DNA of 64,000 nucleotides from assembly GCA_948470475.1 (NCBI GenBank), contig OX419342.1, positions 23,765,077 to 23,829,076 on the forward strand, in the 5' to 3' direction. This DNA is from Galaxea fascicularis. Taxonomy: Eukaryota; Cnidaria; Anthozoa; Scleractinia; Euphylliidae. The position numbers were made by a program, and so were the translations under genes. This document shows positions 10,957-24,552 of this stretch, one piece after another; the first letter of the stretch is position 1; every line of letters begins with the position of its first letter. The notes under the pieces were generated by a model, which saw only the letters and a program-made list of their open reading frames with translations, was not told where the DNA came from and did not search any database.

Positions 10957-13900
10957 GTAAAACTGGTTTAACTACAAATGTTTGATTTTTTTTATTTGTT
11001 TCTTTGTGAGGTAGTAATAGCCATTTTGATTGGAAATCCTGTGTGCAATCATTGTCAAAATCAGTATTGTATTTTGGAGAGATTGTAAAAATGTGTTTCA
11101 TTTAATTTCCAGCCCTTTGAATGGCCAAGATATCTTTTTTCCAGCAGGATTCTCAGTAGAACATTGAACAACTGTTGCTGTGCTATTTTCACGGTAACAA
11201 TGAAGTACATGGCCAAAGGCTGTGTAGCTTGGGTCCTATAAGCATGGCACTCTAACAACCATAACACTAATAACACCTATAACAGGTCTTGTGGGTTATG
11301 GGTGTAACTGAGAACCCTGTCTAGCAACAGCAAGGAAGAGGAGACTACTGGTGACTTTGAGTTAATAGAATTTTTATCAATATGTATCGGTCAATATATG
11401 ATTTTCATTCACAAACTAAAAAAAAATCATTTTTTCCTTGCTATTTTGTAGATGGCTGCTGATAATATTGAACCAATGCGGCCACCAATGAAGGTCAATT
11501 CCTGGGCCCCTACTGAGATAGTGAATGATCGCGCAGTGAAATCCACCCCTCAGCCTCGAACAACATCTCTTTCAACTCCACCCAAGTCTAAGCTCACAAC
11601 CTCTTCTTATGCTGAAAAATACCATGCAATGAGCATGCAGAGAGCAAATCAAGTGGCTGAACGCCATTCCTCTAAGGCTGCCGAAAACACAGCAGGAAGC
11701 TCCTATGCAGAAATGCACAGGGCTAAGGTCAAAAAAGAAAAGTCCAAGATTGGTAACCATGTTGGAACTCTTAGCCAAACAACCCCTGGAGTTGGGAGTT
11801 CTGTGAACAGCTATGCTCTGTTATACAAGCGTGGAACCATTACCACTAAAGCCAAGGCCAGCAGTAGTGCAGAGCCTGCTGTCACTGAACAAACACCAAA
11901 GGAATCCATTCTAAGGGGTGCACAGTCTGTGACACCTACTCATTATTCACTGCAGAGTTCATTTTCAGCCGGTGAAGAAGAGCCATTTGCATCATCTTAT
12001 CGAAAAGGTTTTCCCATGTCGCTATCCAGTTCTTGGCCTGACTGGTCAGAAATGAAACCCTTTGGAAGGTTGTCTCCAGTTTCTCACAGTAAGTACATTT
12101 TCAAACCAGTCTTATTTTTCCCTTGTCCCAGATTTGGTACTGTAATCTGAAACAGTGGAAAATAAAATGATTTGAAGATTTTAATGTAAAAAAAAAAAAA
12201 CAGATTTAAAACTCCAGCTGAGTATACAGTATGGTTAAATAATAATTTGCCAGCCCTATTGGTGCAAAGGAGTGACATGTACATAAATTAATAATTATTA
12301 TGAACTTAAGACTATGGTAGTTTAGTTTATTTTATTTGTCACAATTTAACAAATGCAAACAAAATGAAAATACAATACACAATTACAACAAAAGAAAAAA
12401 GTGAATGAAGTGGCAGGAGAGAGGAACAGAACTTTTGTCCCAATTGAGACCTAACCCCTATAATACAATAAAAACATATTAAAAAACAATAAATAGACTA
12501 GGATGTGATTACAAAGAAGAAAGTAAATTTGGGTTATAAAATACTACAGACTACATACCATTACCAGTAAACTGTGGTAGTGGTTATGCTGTATAAACAT
12601 TTTGTCATCTTTGTCATATTCCAGATGTTTCCACTGATTTGGATACTTCTGCTGATCATATTGATGGTGAAGTGAAGAAAAGTGGTAAGCATGTCTTTTG
12701 AAATCATGCCAAGAAAATTCATTCATGTCTTATTTAGAGAGTGTACAGGGGTAGTATTAAAATGCTTTGATGCATTATTATACTTTGGCCCGGTGGTCTG
12801 TGGATTCCTAGGTGTAATATATACCATATAACTAGTAAGTTATAATCCTAAGCCCAAAGATCAATATTATTGCTGTGAAGCTCAGAAAAACAGGAACACT
12901 ACAAATGTTTCTGGAATGATGATTGTATTGCAAAAGAAAACCAATCAGATTCACAATGGTAAACTGCAAACTGTAATGTTGATCACTTTAGTGGTTAATG
13001 GTTTCTTGTTGCAGTTTCATCATGTGTCTGAAAGGAGGCAGGATGGCCGAGTGGTTTCAATGCGGTGACCCGGGTTCAAATCCCGCTCTGGCCACTAACT
13101 GGTGTTGTTTTGGGTTCTTGCCTGGATCAGCTCCTCGGTCATCCTTGTGATAGCCAACTGGTCTGCCTCCCGCCAGTTGGGATTCTTAACTCTGTTGTGT
13201 TCATTTGTATTATTTGTTTCATTGGCCCTGAAAAGCTCCTATAGGGGAGTGGTCAATTAAGTATTTATTATTTATTATAATTATTAATGGTTGAAGAACA
13301 ATAAACATTCTTGAAATAATTCTTAGTGGTCTTGGTTTTGAGAGTTTCGCAGTACACTGTAAGTTGGTACCACTCTGAATCAAGAAATGTAACCTTAGCG
13401 TGTTTTAGATAAGAGCAGGTTCTTGCATAAAAAAAAACGGTTGAAGCTGTCTCTCTGATTTGACACACTGAGTTGTTCAGTCCAAAAATTTGGGAAGACC
13501 CATGTCTACTGGTCCCTTAAAAATATTCTGTGACTCCTTGACTCTTAAAGTTACACTGTATCTGAAACTATGACTTAAGGTACATGTACACCAACTGACA
13601 TCTCCACTAAAATTTTTGTCTCCATTAGATGTACCTCAAACACCTATCCACATGAAGCCTCAACTTGTACGTTCAGCGTCAAAGACTCGGGGCTTGAGGG
13701 CCCCAGAGCTGGGAGAATCGAGGAAGGGCGACATCCAATCAAGTGGGATTGACTTTTCAGAATTGACTCTGACACGCCCCACTCAGCTTGCCCCTGTCAA
13801 GGTTAGTTTTTTCATATCCAATGCAGATTGCAGAGGTGTTGTTATGTTGTAATGCCCGTTTGTCAGCTGGTTATCTCTGTGGGAGTTTATGGGAATGTGA

Positions 13901-16900
13901 TGTTTGTGGTAATTGTGTCTTTTTGGGGTTTATTTCACTTTGTCAGCAATTTGAAGCTCAAAGTACAGTATCACCTTGCTAAAAGCTTCTTCACAAAGTG
14001 TGATCGGCCCATACAGAGTCAGGGCTGTGCTCTAGCAACACCTGGTTGCCCTTGGCAACTTACTACCACCTTTGTGCGACCAGGAAATAATAGTTTTGGC
14101 GGCAAAGGTGTATGCAGGCCGTGCCCTGGATTTCAAGGGTATAGGGATTTTGGACAGCCAACAACATTTCTTAGAGCACAGTTTTGTAGGGTGATTTTTA
14201 ATTGCGTTTCATGAAAACCTTCATAGACCAAAGCAGTAATTGGTTTGGTCTAGGTTTATTGTTCTAGCCAATCACAACAGAGATAAATGGGGTAGTGCAC
14301 CAATCGGAAGTCAAAACGATTGCATGTAACTGGCTCTAGTAGAGCCCAGTGGCCCATGGCGACTTACTTTTGCCTTTGGGCCACCAGGAAATAATATGAT
14401 AGTCAACAGACCAACGTTACTTATTTACTGTCCTGAAACATCTTTCCTGGTCTCGCAAAATCCATTTCAAGTCCACAATTTGGCTTCAGTCTTTTAGAGG
14501 ACTTCAGGTTGTGTTTATGGAAATCAAAGGAGTTCAAATGCAAAACGATCTCTTGTTAGGTTACCACCTCCATGTCTCCCTTTTTTCAGGACCGATTTAT
14601 CTTAAGGATTATATCTTTCCATTCTGAGCTCCACATAGCTTCATCCCAATTCTAAGAGAAGAAAAACAAGTCTTGGAAATTTAGGTCCGATGCGCATGTG
14701 ATGGCATTTTCTTCTTTACCACAATCTCATGTGGGTGGTCTAAAAACTCCCTTTCCCCTACCCCCTAAAATGTTTAAAATATGTGCAGAAGACAGATTCT
14801 GATTGGTTTATCTCTCTGCTAAATGACTGACTGCATTAGAAGACCAACACACACTTAGCAGGGGAGGTGAGAGATAACGTGTTTCCCACGCAGAAAATGT
14901 GCAGTGCGCAGCTGGTTTTGGCTGGTGTAGAAGTCAATGGGTTAAGTGTGTGGGCAAATTTTTAGAACAACAAATTTAATATCTGACTATCATGGAGAAG
15001 ATTAGACTGGCAAAATGGTTTTTGTTTAGGGTGGAAACCTTCCTCCACAAGATTTACTGAAGCAAGTTCACAAGCAAGCCGAAACCAAACGAGCACTGAA
15101 AATGTATTCTGTGATCAGTGATGGTGAAGATGGGAAAAGTCGGACTCCGTCGCCCTCAGAGATTAATGATCCTTTTAATCCAGGGATTTTGGAGAATGAT
15201 GGAAGGTATCACTTAAATGCTGATATTCCTTAAAGCATGTACATGTAACTTGGATGGGATTTGGGAGATAAGTACCCTATGCCCTTGACTTTATGCAAGC
15301 TTCAAAGTAGCTGATAATTATTTCAAAGAGATGTTCAGAGCTCTGTGTGATATTGGACTGCTTGGCTTGTACATGTATATGTAGCTATTATTTTTCATTA
15401 GAGCAAATAAAACCCATCACAATCTGCCTTTCCATCAGTACAGTGACTTAAAAGTTATTTCTCCTTGCAAGATCATTACAATGTCAAGCTGACAGGTGAT
15501 GAGAATAAAGAAAAATCAACTAGAGGATATTGTTTGATTTAACACCAAATTCTCAAAACAAACATTAGAAGCAGTGTATGACAGACAGTGTGGAGAATTA
15601 ATATTGAGATTGTGGAAAACCTGACTGAAAGAAACAGCTTTAGTTAGATCACAAAACAGGCGTCAAATATGTGTTGTTTTTTTCATCTTAGAATGATAAA
15701 GACACCTGTCAAACCAGAATCTCCATTTGATAGCCGGCCACGTATCATCAGAACACCAATCCATTCCCGAAGACGCTCAGAAGAAACCCCACTACAACTT
15801 CATAGCACTGTGCCTTTATCTGACAGGTTCTCAGACCTAGATGATTCAGTACTTGGTGTAACAGGTCGCGGGCTTTTGTCTAGTCGAGAAGGGAGAGCTG
15901 CAGAGAATTCAGCCCGGGAGAATGGCATACATCATGATTATGACATACCAAGTAAAACCTCAGGAATGGGTAGTAGTATTTCAGGGAATGTGGAAGACTT
16001 ACTTGGAGTTCAAAAAGTTGAAGTGGTGGGCCAAGGGTTGTTACAACTGGATAAGCAACATGATGAGAAGAATCAGCTACAATATGAAACAGAAGAGTCT
16101 GATGATGGTGTAGAAGATGACAGTGATGATGACGGTGATGAGGAAGAGGAGGTGGAGGAAGAGGACGAAATGGTAGAGAAGGAGGAGGAGGAAATGGTAG
16201 AGAAGGAGGAGAGAGATGAGAAGAGAGAGGAAGAAAATGGTAAAGAAGATGAAGATAGTGAGGATGAGGAAGAAGATGGAGAGATTGAAGTGGAAGGAGC
16301 AGTACCAGGCCAAGCAGATGGAGGGAGTGAAGATGAGAGTGAAGAAGAGGTATACCCAACACCTTCAGACTCTGTAGGAACTGAAGCCTCAAACACAACG
16401 ACAACTACAGTAACAAGCACTGAAATGGAATCATCAGTAACAAAAAGCGAAGAAGACAGCTTAGACAGCTTGGAAGACAGTGATGAAGACAGTGATGAAG
16501 ACAGTGACACTGAGCTGAGAGGAAGTGCAGAGAGCAAAAGAGATATGACACCAAAAACCATGAGGAAAAGTTTGTCCAAGTCAACACGAGAAAGGCTGGA
16601 AAGAATGCGACATGAAGAGGAAGAAAGGCTGCAGCGGGAACAGGAAAGAGTGGAAACTCTGCAAAGAGATCGGTCAAAACAGTGGCAGAGCCAGCGTGAG
16701 GAGGAAGAACGATTGAGACAGAAGATTATGAAGGAGCAGTTGGAGCTGGGTAAGATGCTCAACAGGAAAGAGAAAGAAAGAGAATCTGAACGGCAGAGAC
16801 AGCAGCAGCTTCAGGAAGAGTTACAGAAGCAGGAAAGGGCTTTGAAGGATAGGCTCATGAAACAACAGCAAGAACTTGAAGAGATTGAACAGGAAAAGCA

Positions 16901-18494
16901 ACGTGAAAAGGAACGGCAGAAGGAACGCATGAAAGAGAGGATGAGACAGAGACAAAAACAGAAAGAGGCAGAGCGGCTCAGAGCAGAAGCAGAGCTGAAG
17001 GAGAAAGAACGGGAACAAGAGGAGGCTTTGAAGAAGAAACTTGCTGAGAAGGAAGCAGAGTTAAAGAGGAAACAGATGGGGAGAGCAATGGAAAATGCTG
17101 CAGACTTGCAGAGTAATGGTTTGTAAATGTTGTTTTTTTTTCTAGATTAACTGAGCCCATCTTTCTTCTGCTCTATGGTTTATTAATTTTTGTGTTTTCC
17201 CTGTGGAAGTCGGTGGAAATTCTGAGGGTGGGGGAAGGGGAAGTCTCAAAACTTATAATTTTTAATGGAAAGATTTTAATTGAGTTGGAATTTTCAGAGG
17301 GATTTCAGTTACAGGGGTATGGATATTTTTTTGAGCAACATCAAAACAGTGGAGCCTTCTTCAAGATATGAGAGACTAATATTAAACTGAACTTACTACC
17401 CTTGCAACAGGGCAGAGTGATTTCAGACTTGCTACTATTTTCCAAATTAAGAAATGGACTGATAATTACCGATATTCATGACTATCTATGCACCTCTGAT
17501 CCTTGTTATAAAACTTGTAATTACGATGCGAACAACTATAATATAAGTTTCAAACACAAACAGGACTATTTTAGAGAATCTTTCATTCATTAGGACTGCA
17601 AGGCTGTGACACACTATTCCATCCAATATGAAATGTACAATCTCACTCCCAACATTGAAATCTAAACTAATAAACCTATATTATCTAAACTCACCTCATA
17701 TAGTCCTCCAAGTTAGTATCTTATAACCCAAATTTACTTTCTTCTTTGTTATCATATTCTAGTCTATTTATTGTTTTTATTTTTTTTTTTTACGTTTTTA
17801 TCGTATTATAGGGGTAAGGTCTCAATTGGGACGAAAATTCTGTTCCTCTCTCCTGCCACTTCATTCACTTTTTTCTTTTGTTGTAATAATTATTGTGTAT
17901 TGTATTTTAGTTTTGTTTGCATTTGTTTAATTGCGGCAAATAAATTAAACTAAACTAAACTAAACTGTAATAATGTTATTGCCTGTTTAGATCTTTCTGT
18001 CACAGGGTCCAGCTCTCCACTGAAGGCAAACAGAAAACCTCCTTTGGGAGGATCACCAAAGAAGAAGATGCCTGTCTCTTCGTAAGTGTGGTTCTCTAAA
18101 GTTGGACCTTAGCATACTTTACAACAATGTTTTTTGCAACTGTAGATAACTAAAGCCAAAAAATGCTGCCCTGGAAGACACACCAATACAAGATGTCGCT
18201 TTATGTGAATAAGTGAGACTCTTACCAACTGAGATCTGGTTATTTGCTGGTGGCAGTGATTCAAATGATAAGCTTTAATTATAAGTGATTAATAATTAAC
18301 AAGTAGACCCATAGCCCATGAGGCAAAGCCGAATGGGCTATTGACCCAAGGCCCTTGATGACGAAGGGTCTAATAATCATTGTTTTAGTATCACTTAACT
18401 AGTCAGACAGAAAAGGCAATAATAAAGTTAGCAAATGCAAGTTGAAGAAATATTTATTTGGGAACAAAACAAAAGAAAGCATCACGCTAGTAGC

Positions 18495-18532
<38 letters not shown>

Positions 18533-21500
18533 GTTGGTTGATAACAATAAGCTTTAGAAGAGATCTTTAAGAGGGTAACTGCTGGATTTAAGACGACCAT
18601 CAAAGTGTTAAACTTTATTCTCTACCTTGTTACCATCAGAGGGGTGTTTCAAGAAAAAGTTATTTTGTAGAATATAAAAAAAATTGCCAAAACTATGAGG
18701 AAAAAAGACATGTTGTTTTAATTTTAACTACAGGGAGTAATATAATTTTGCAGGGTTCAAGCAGAACGTGATTCCAGCTATGCAGTCACAGATGACCCAT
18801 CAGAGTTACGACGGCATTACGCTGCATCTGCAGGAAGCAGTTCTGCAGCACAGTGCTGGGAGGTGAGCCTGGATGATCTGCAGCCCTTTAGCAATCCAGA
18901 GAATGCCCTACGTGATGCACTCAAGTACCTGGCAAATACTGAGGATTGGTAAGCAATTTACTCACTGAGGGAAATGTTTTGTGAATTATAAGTGGTGAAC
19001 ATTCAGTTTAAAGTGATTCATTGTGCTTCACTTTGATTAACCTACAGTGCCACTGAAAAGTAAAATAAGTTACCAGTTTCCTGCACAATGCGATTTGCAT
19101 AGCGCACGATGGTAGTAACTTACTTTTGAGCAGTACTGTACTTTAAGCGAATGATACACTGTTCAACTTTTGTTGAGCAACAAATGTTGCAGCAACTTGT
19201 TGAACGGAATAGAGCCAAGCTCTCTTTTCATTCAACAATGTTCAACAACATATTTCAACGTTCAACATTACATTTGTTGCTCAACAAATGTTGTTCAAAC
19301 CGTGTATCATTCGTTTTAGATGGATGTGGTTGCCGAGCTTAAACATGGCTGTCATTACGGGCCGGGGATTTCTGTAGGCTTTTATGAGTAGGAACCTGGC
19401 TACTATAAAAGAAGAATGGCATTACCCATTTTAATTCAGAGGGACCAAACAGTTAGTTGTAAGGCCTTTTTGTGCATTTCAACAGGGAGATGAAGTGTGA
19501 AGGGGTTCAAGGAATCCGGCGGCTTGCCAAACATCACCCAGAAGTGTTAACCACACAGCTGCATACAGTCACTCTTGCTATCATTGCAGAGGTATGCTGG
19601 ATTTTTAGTGATGTGGATGATCAAATGAGGATAAAAGTCAAAACCCAAAAACACCCATATTGCTTCCAAGAAAATCTAAAAAAAAAATCCCTGATAAAAA
19701 ATTAACCCCAAACATTCCCATCCCAATTCTCAGTCTTCAAATTTCCAGAAAGGATTGTACTTTATTCGTAGAACTACGTGCATGGGATGTGTGGGCACTA
19801 CCCCCGGGGCACTCTCACAAATCTTCAGATTGTTTTGAATACCCAAAAAAAATCCCTACTTGAATCAAGCCTCACACAAAAATACTTGCCAAAGGTTCCT
19901 TCCCATAAATTCTGGAATAAAAAATTTTAACCCCATCACAAACTCTTGAAACTGAAAAATAAAACATAGTTCCTTACATCCATACTACTTTCTCTGTCAT
20001 TGTTAATAACCAGGTGAAGAATCTTCGATCACAAGTTTCTCGTTCCGGCATCTGCTGCCTTGCAGATTTGTACAACAGTTTAGGAAAGCAGATGGACAAC
20101 GTAAGTTAACTACAGCATTATTTTTGTGGCCAAATGGACGTAACTTCTACTTCAATACAAGGGGACTGGCATATTTAAGATAATTATTCTCAAGTGATAT
20201 TATTGAGTACGTGATAAAAATTATTATCATATAATTTTTAACCTTGAACGTTTTGGTATGAATTCAGCATCTGTGGTAAAGTGTCTGAATATTTGCAAGG
20301 CACTATTCTGTGCAAATTTATTATGTAAATTCATTATTATCATCATCACTGTTGTCTCCATCATTATTACTTACTAATATAGGGTTGTAGCAAAGAAATT
20401 ACTCAGCCAGTTTAGGTAGCAGTTGAGGCGGCTAAAGCCGACATGGGGGTGGGTTACCGTGTGTTTGCCGGCGAAAATGCAGCCGGTGATCACCTCTTTC
20501 TCAGCCGGCACGTAGCGACAACCTTGCTAATACCACTAATGCAGTTTTGGCATGATATGCTGTAGGAGCTAGAGGCAACTGCAAAAATCCTGCTAGGAAA
20601 AGGTGGAGAATCCAGTGGATTTATCAGAGATGACGTGGACAAGGCTCTCACAGCCATGGTTTGTTCGCTTACCCCAACACGTGTGCTGGTCGCACTTATA
20701 TCGGGAGGAGCCAGGTTTGTGACCAGAGTCAAGTTTGTGCCTGCTAAAATAAATTTGTTTGGCAGTTGTATTCCTATCAGCTGCACAGTCCAATTCTTAG
20801 AGTTTCAATAAAACACAGTTTACTTTTATTAGTCTTAGTGCTGATACATCAACTGAACACCATGTTAGACCTCTTTGACCATTGCCTTGAACTTCACTGA
20901 TTGCCGAAGTATGACATTGCTGTGAATCCTCTTAAATGTAGTGCATTTTCTCCACAACACTGCCCTTACTTGTAGTCAACAGCTGGGAACCAATTTTCTT
21001 TCGCTTTCCTTTTGCAGTCATCGAAATGTAACAGTACGTAAAACCACTGCCCAGTTCCTCAGCTTACTAGCAGAACGCATGGGAGCAGGGCGCTTATTGA
21101 GTGGAGCAAAAGATATAACAGAGAAGATATTACCTACTGCTGCTCAGTTTGTCACTGATGGAGGACCTGAGACCAGGTACTGTGATCAGCATTTAAATTC
21201 TCCTTGTAATATCAATGTTTGGTAAGACAGAGTGGTCAAGAGAATTAAGGGTAGGATCGCATAAGATGAATTTGCTTGATATTGTAATAACCTCTCACCA
21301 CTACTTCTAAAGAAAATGTGTAGGGTCAACAAATGAGAAATTAACCTTTAATCTCAGAGTGTAAAGGGCTAAGCCATGGTACTGCATTTCCCTGATGTAC
21401 TTTGTGATGTGGTATTCTATACAATATGTTGTACTAATCAAGCTCAAGGATTGTACTGTGCAGTGTTTGTTCTTAAAGCTTGGGCTCGGCATTCGAAAAC

Positions 21501-24500
21501 AAGTGAGTTATAATTTCCATATGATCTTAATGAAGCATTAAGTTAAATGAAGAATTGATGACTTTGCATCACTTTCAAAATCACGATTACATCAATCAAC
21601 CAGTCTCTTTGTGAGCAGCCCTGCACCATTTGCAAGACCTCACAAGGTTTGTTGAAAAAAACTATAAACAAGCAATCAAAACAATGGCGCCCAGCCCTAA
21701 AACAACAGAGCTGCACCCTACAAAGATCAAATGAAATTAGAGGTTTCAAAGAGGTGCAGCCCTATCCCTCATTTTGCCCTCAAATGATGAGATCTAATTT
21801 TACACAACTGCTCACCTCAAATACAGTAAACACCCGCGTATAAGAACCTAGAATTTTTGGGTTCAGGCTGAATGGGTTCTTGTATTTTGGGTAGTTTTTC
21901 CGAACTCAGGCTGATTAGGTTCTTAGTAGGTTCTTATTTGTAGGAGTTGTCATAGTGATACCATTCAGAGAACTACTGTAGTACTAGTATGTCATAATGA
22001 TTGAACATTTGTATTTTAAACAGCAAAAATGCCAAGCCTTATTTTTTAAACAATAATAAATTCAGTATCATAGGCTACCATATTTACAGTTGTATTTGAT
22101 AATAATGTAAATTGTTAACAGCAATATAAATATATAAATAAAAACAGCAAAAATAAATAACAACCCAATTTAGGGAATTAAAATTGAACCAATTTGAAAA
22201 TAATCAAATACAATTTGAAACAAAATATTAATTTTCACAATTTCTATCAATTAAAGTCCAGTATTTTGGCTACAAAATAAGAGTGTTTTTTTGTATAAGA
22301 ACCTATTGTTCTTTGCCAGCCTAAATAGGTTCTTCTATATTTGGGTACTAAAATGCCCAATTTCAGCCTGTAGGTTCTTAAATCACTAGGTTCTTATACG
22401 CGGGTGTTTACTGTAGCTGTGAGCAGTGGTACATCATATTTTGTATGAACATGTCAATTTTCTTAAATCCATATTCTGACCCTTAACGTTTTAGCCTCTT
22501 CATGCTCAAGAACAATTATTTTGAGCTTAGTGGAAGGCCACTCTTGGTTATCAGGACCTGACAGTGCTGGAAACAACAATTGGTCATCGGACATTGTCCG
22601 ACCAAATTTTGAAAATGTCCGGCCAATTTGACATTTTGATCGGACATGATGTCCGAACATGATGTCCAAACAAATTTAAATACAGTTTTCCAAATTCCGT
22701 GTTTAACGGCGTTATGCTAATTAATGTCCGGTCAAATTGGTAAAATGTCCTTCCAAAAAGAAGATTTGAAAGGACACGTGTCCTGTTAAAGAACAAAAAT
22801 TATTTCCAGCACTGAACTGGTGGATTGTAATTATGACTTGACACCAATTTATGCTGTTTTTTTTTTCCTGCAGGTACTATGGACGCAAGATTCTTCATAT
22901 CATGTATGACCATCCAGATTTTGACAAGAATGTGGCCAAACATGTACCATCGAATCTCCAGAAGAACGTGCGTGATACTGTTGAGAATCTCAGGACAAAG
23001 GTACCAAATTCTCCCAATCATTACCATAGAAAATGTATGCAGAACATTGTGGGGAATATACGTGCTGATTAAAGTGGTTAAGTTTCGTGGACTGCTCCAA
23101 GCTGCTAACTGTTTACAAAAGTGTCCAAGAACTTGTTACGAGATCACGAGATCAGGCAACCATAAATTATAGGCTCAATTTCTGTCGCTTACTTGGGTTT
23201 GTATCCTCTGGAAAAAACGGCATCTGGGAATAGAGCCTAGCATCGAAAGGACTCCTCACATTTCTCAAAGTTAACCCATACACTCCCTATATGCATGCAT
23301 GCTTGATTGATTGATTGATTGATTGTTGTGTTTTTATGTATGCATGAAGTTTTGGCCCAGAGTCATGCTTTCTCTCGCCTCTTTCCACAGGGTTTGGGTG
23401 ATCCACCCTCAGACCTTTCATCCTCTGCGCGACAGCGTAAACCTGCTTCTGGGAGTGGTGTTTCACGGAACAGTGGTGTACGAGGATCCATAGCCATGTC
23501 TCCCTCATCGAATTCCAGGTATTTGTAAAGTTTATTGCAATATACTGTAATTAGCCCGTGTGTTTGCTGACCTGTTGTGTTTGTTTTTTCAGCTCAAGAG
23601 AGTCTTCACGGAGTGGTAAATCTGTGGCTAGAGATGGACTGGTTCAGGTAAGTAGGGCGCCTGTGCAGAAGAATAATGGTGATTTGCCTTGTCCTTTTAC
23701 GAACAGTTTCCATTGTGTTTTTTGTGGCTACTGCATTCTGGGAATGCTTAACTATTATTTCATCGCCCTGTAAGTGCGTGCATAAGTTGTTAACTTTTCC
23801 GCAGGAAGCCCTGCTGAATACTTGTTTGAAATGACGTTCTCGTTGCCGTCGCCTTCCTCGTTTCTTGAACTCCCTAATGATATATTTTCAACGACCAAGG
23901 AAGGCGATGTTTCAACTTCACAGCTTCGTTGCAAAAGACTCATAGGAGACTAACACTGGATTTATTGAATTCAAGGGCGACCCGAGAAGCCGATGTTTTT
24001 CCCGGGCCGAAGCTTGAATTGAGCGTAATCTCGCATTTTCAAATCGCATCCGATCGCACAACTCATAAAAAATGGCATAATTCTTCAAAGGTATACACAG
24101 TCTTCACCAAGTAAATCATTGATTATCGTTTATATTGGCGAAAAACATCCCGCATCTACACGTCTTATTTCAAGGTGATTTACATTTGAAAACTCTTGAA
24201 CCTTTGCCTCGTCAAAATCGGAGAAATTTTGGAAAGTAAAAAAAAATCTCTAAAATATTTAGTTTGTGGTAGAATTAGGCAAATCCTCTACTGCCTGTTT
24301 TTTTAATTCAGGGGGAAGAAATGATCCCAAACCTGATCAACTCCTTACAAGCAAGTGATTGGAAGGAAAGACACCAGGCTGTTGACCAGTTTGTTAACTT
24401 GATACAGTTGAACCCAGATGGTCTTGGCCCGAAATTTACCAAGGTACACTTGTCTTTAGTTCTTAACGCAATTAGATACCATTCAGGACTTCAACGGGGG

Positions 24501-24501
24501 C

Positions 24502-24552
<51 letters not shown>

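Noticed and set aside
16073..16762. Minus-strand Ser-rich 229-residue open frame
   Set aside because: It is the mirror of the acidic and coiled-coil exon of TOGARAM1; GAA/GAG codons read backwards give Ser, Leu and Phe runs.
23303..23323. CRISPR-like or satellite array
   Set aside because: It is a short (TTGA)n microsatellite. No spaced repeats exist anywhere in the window.
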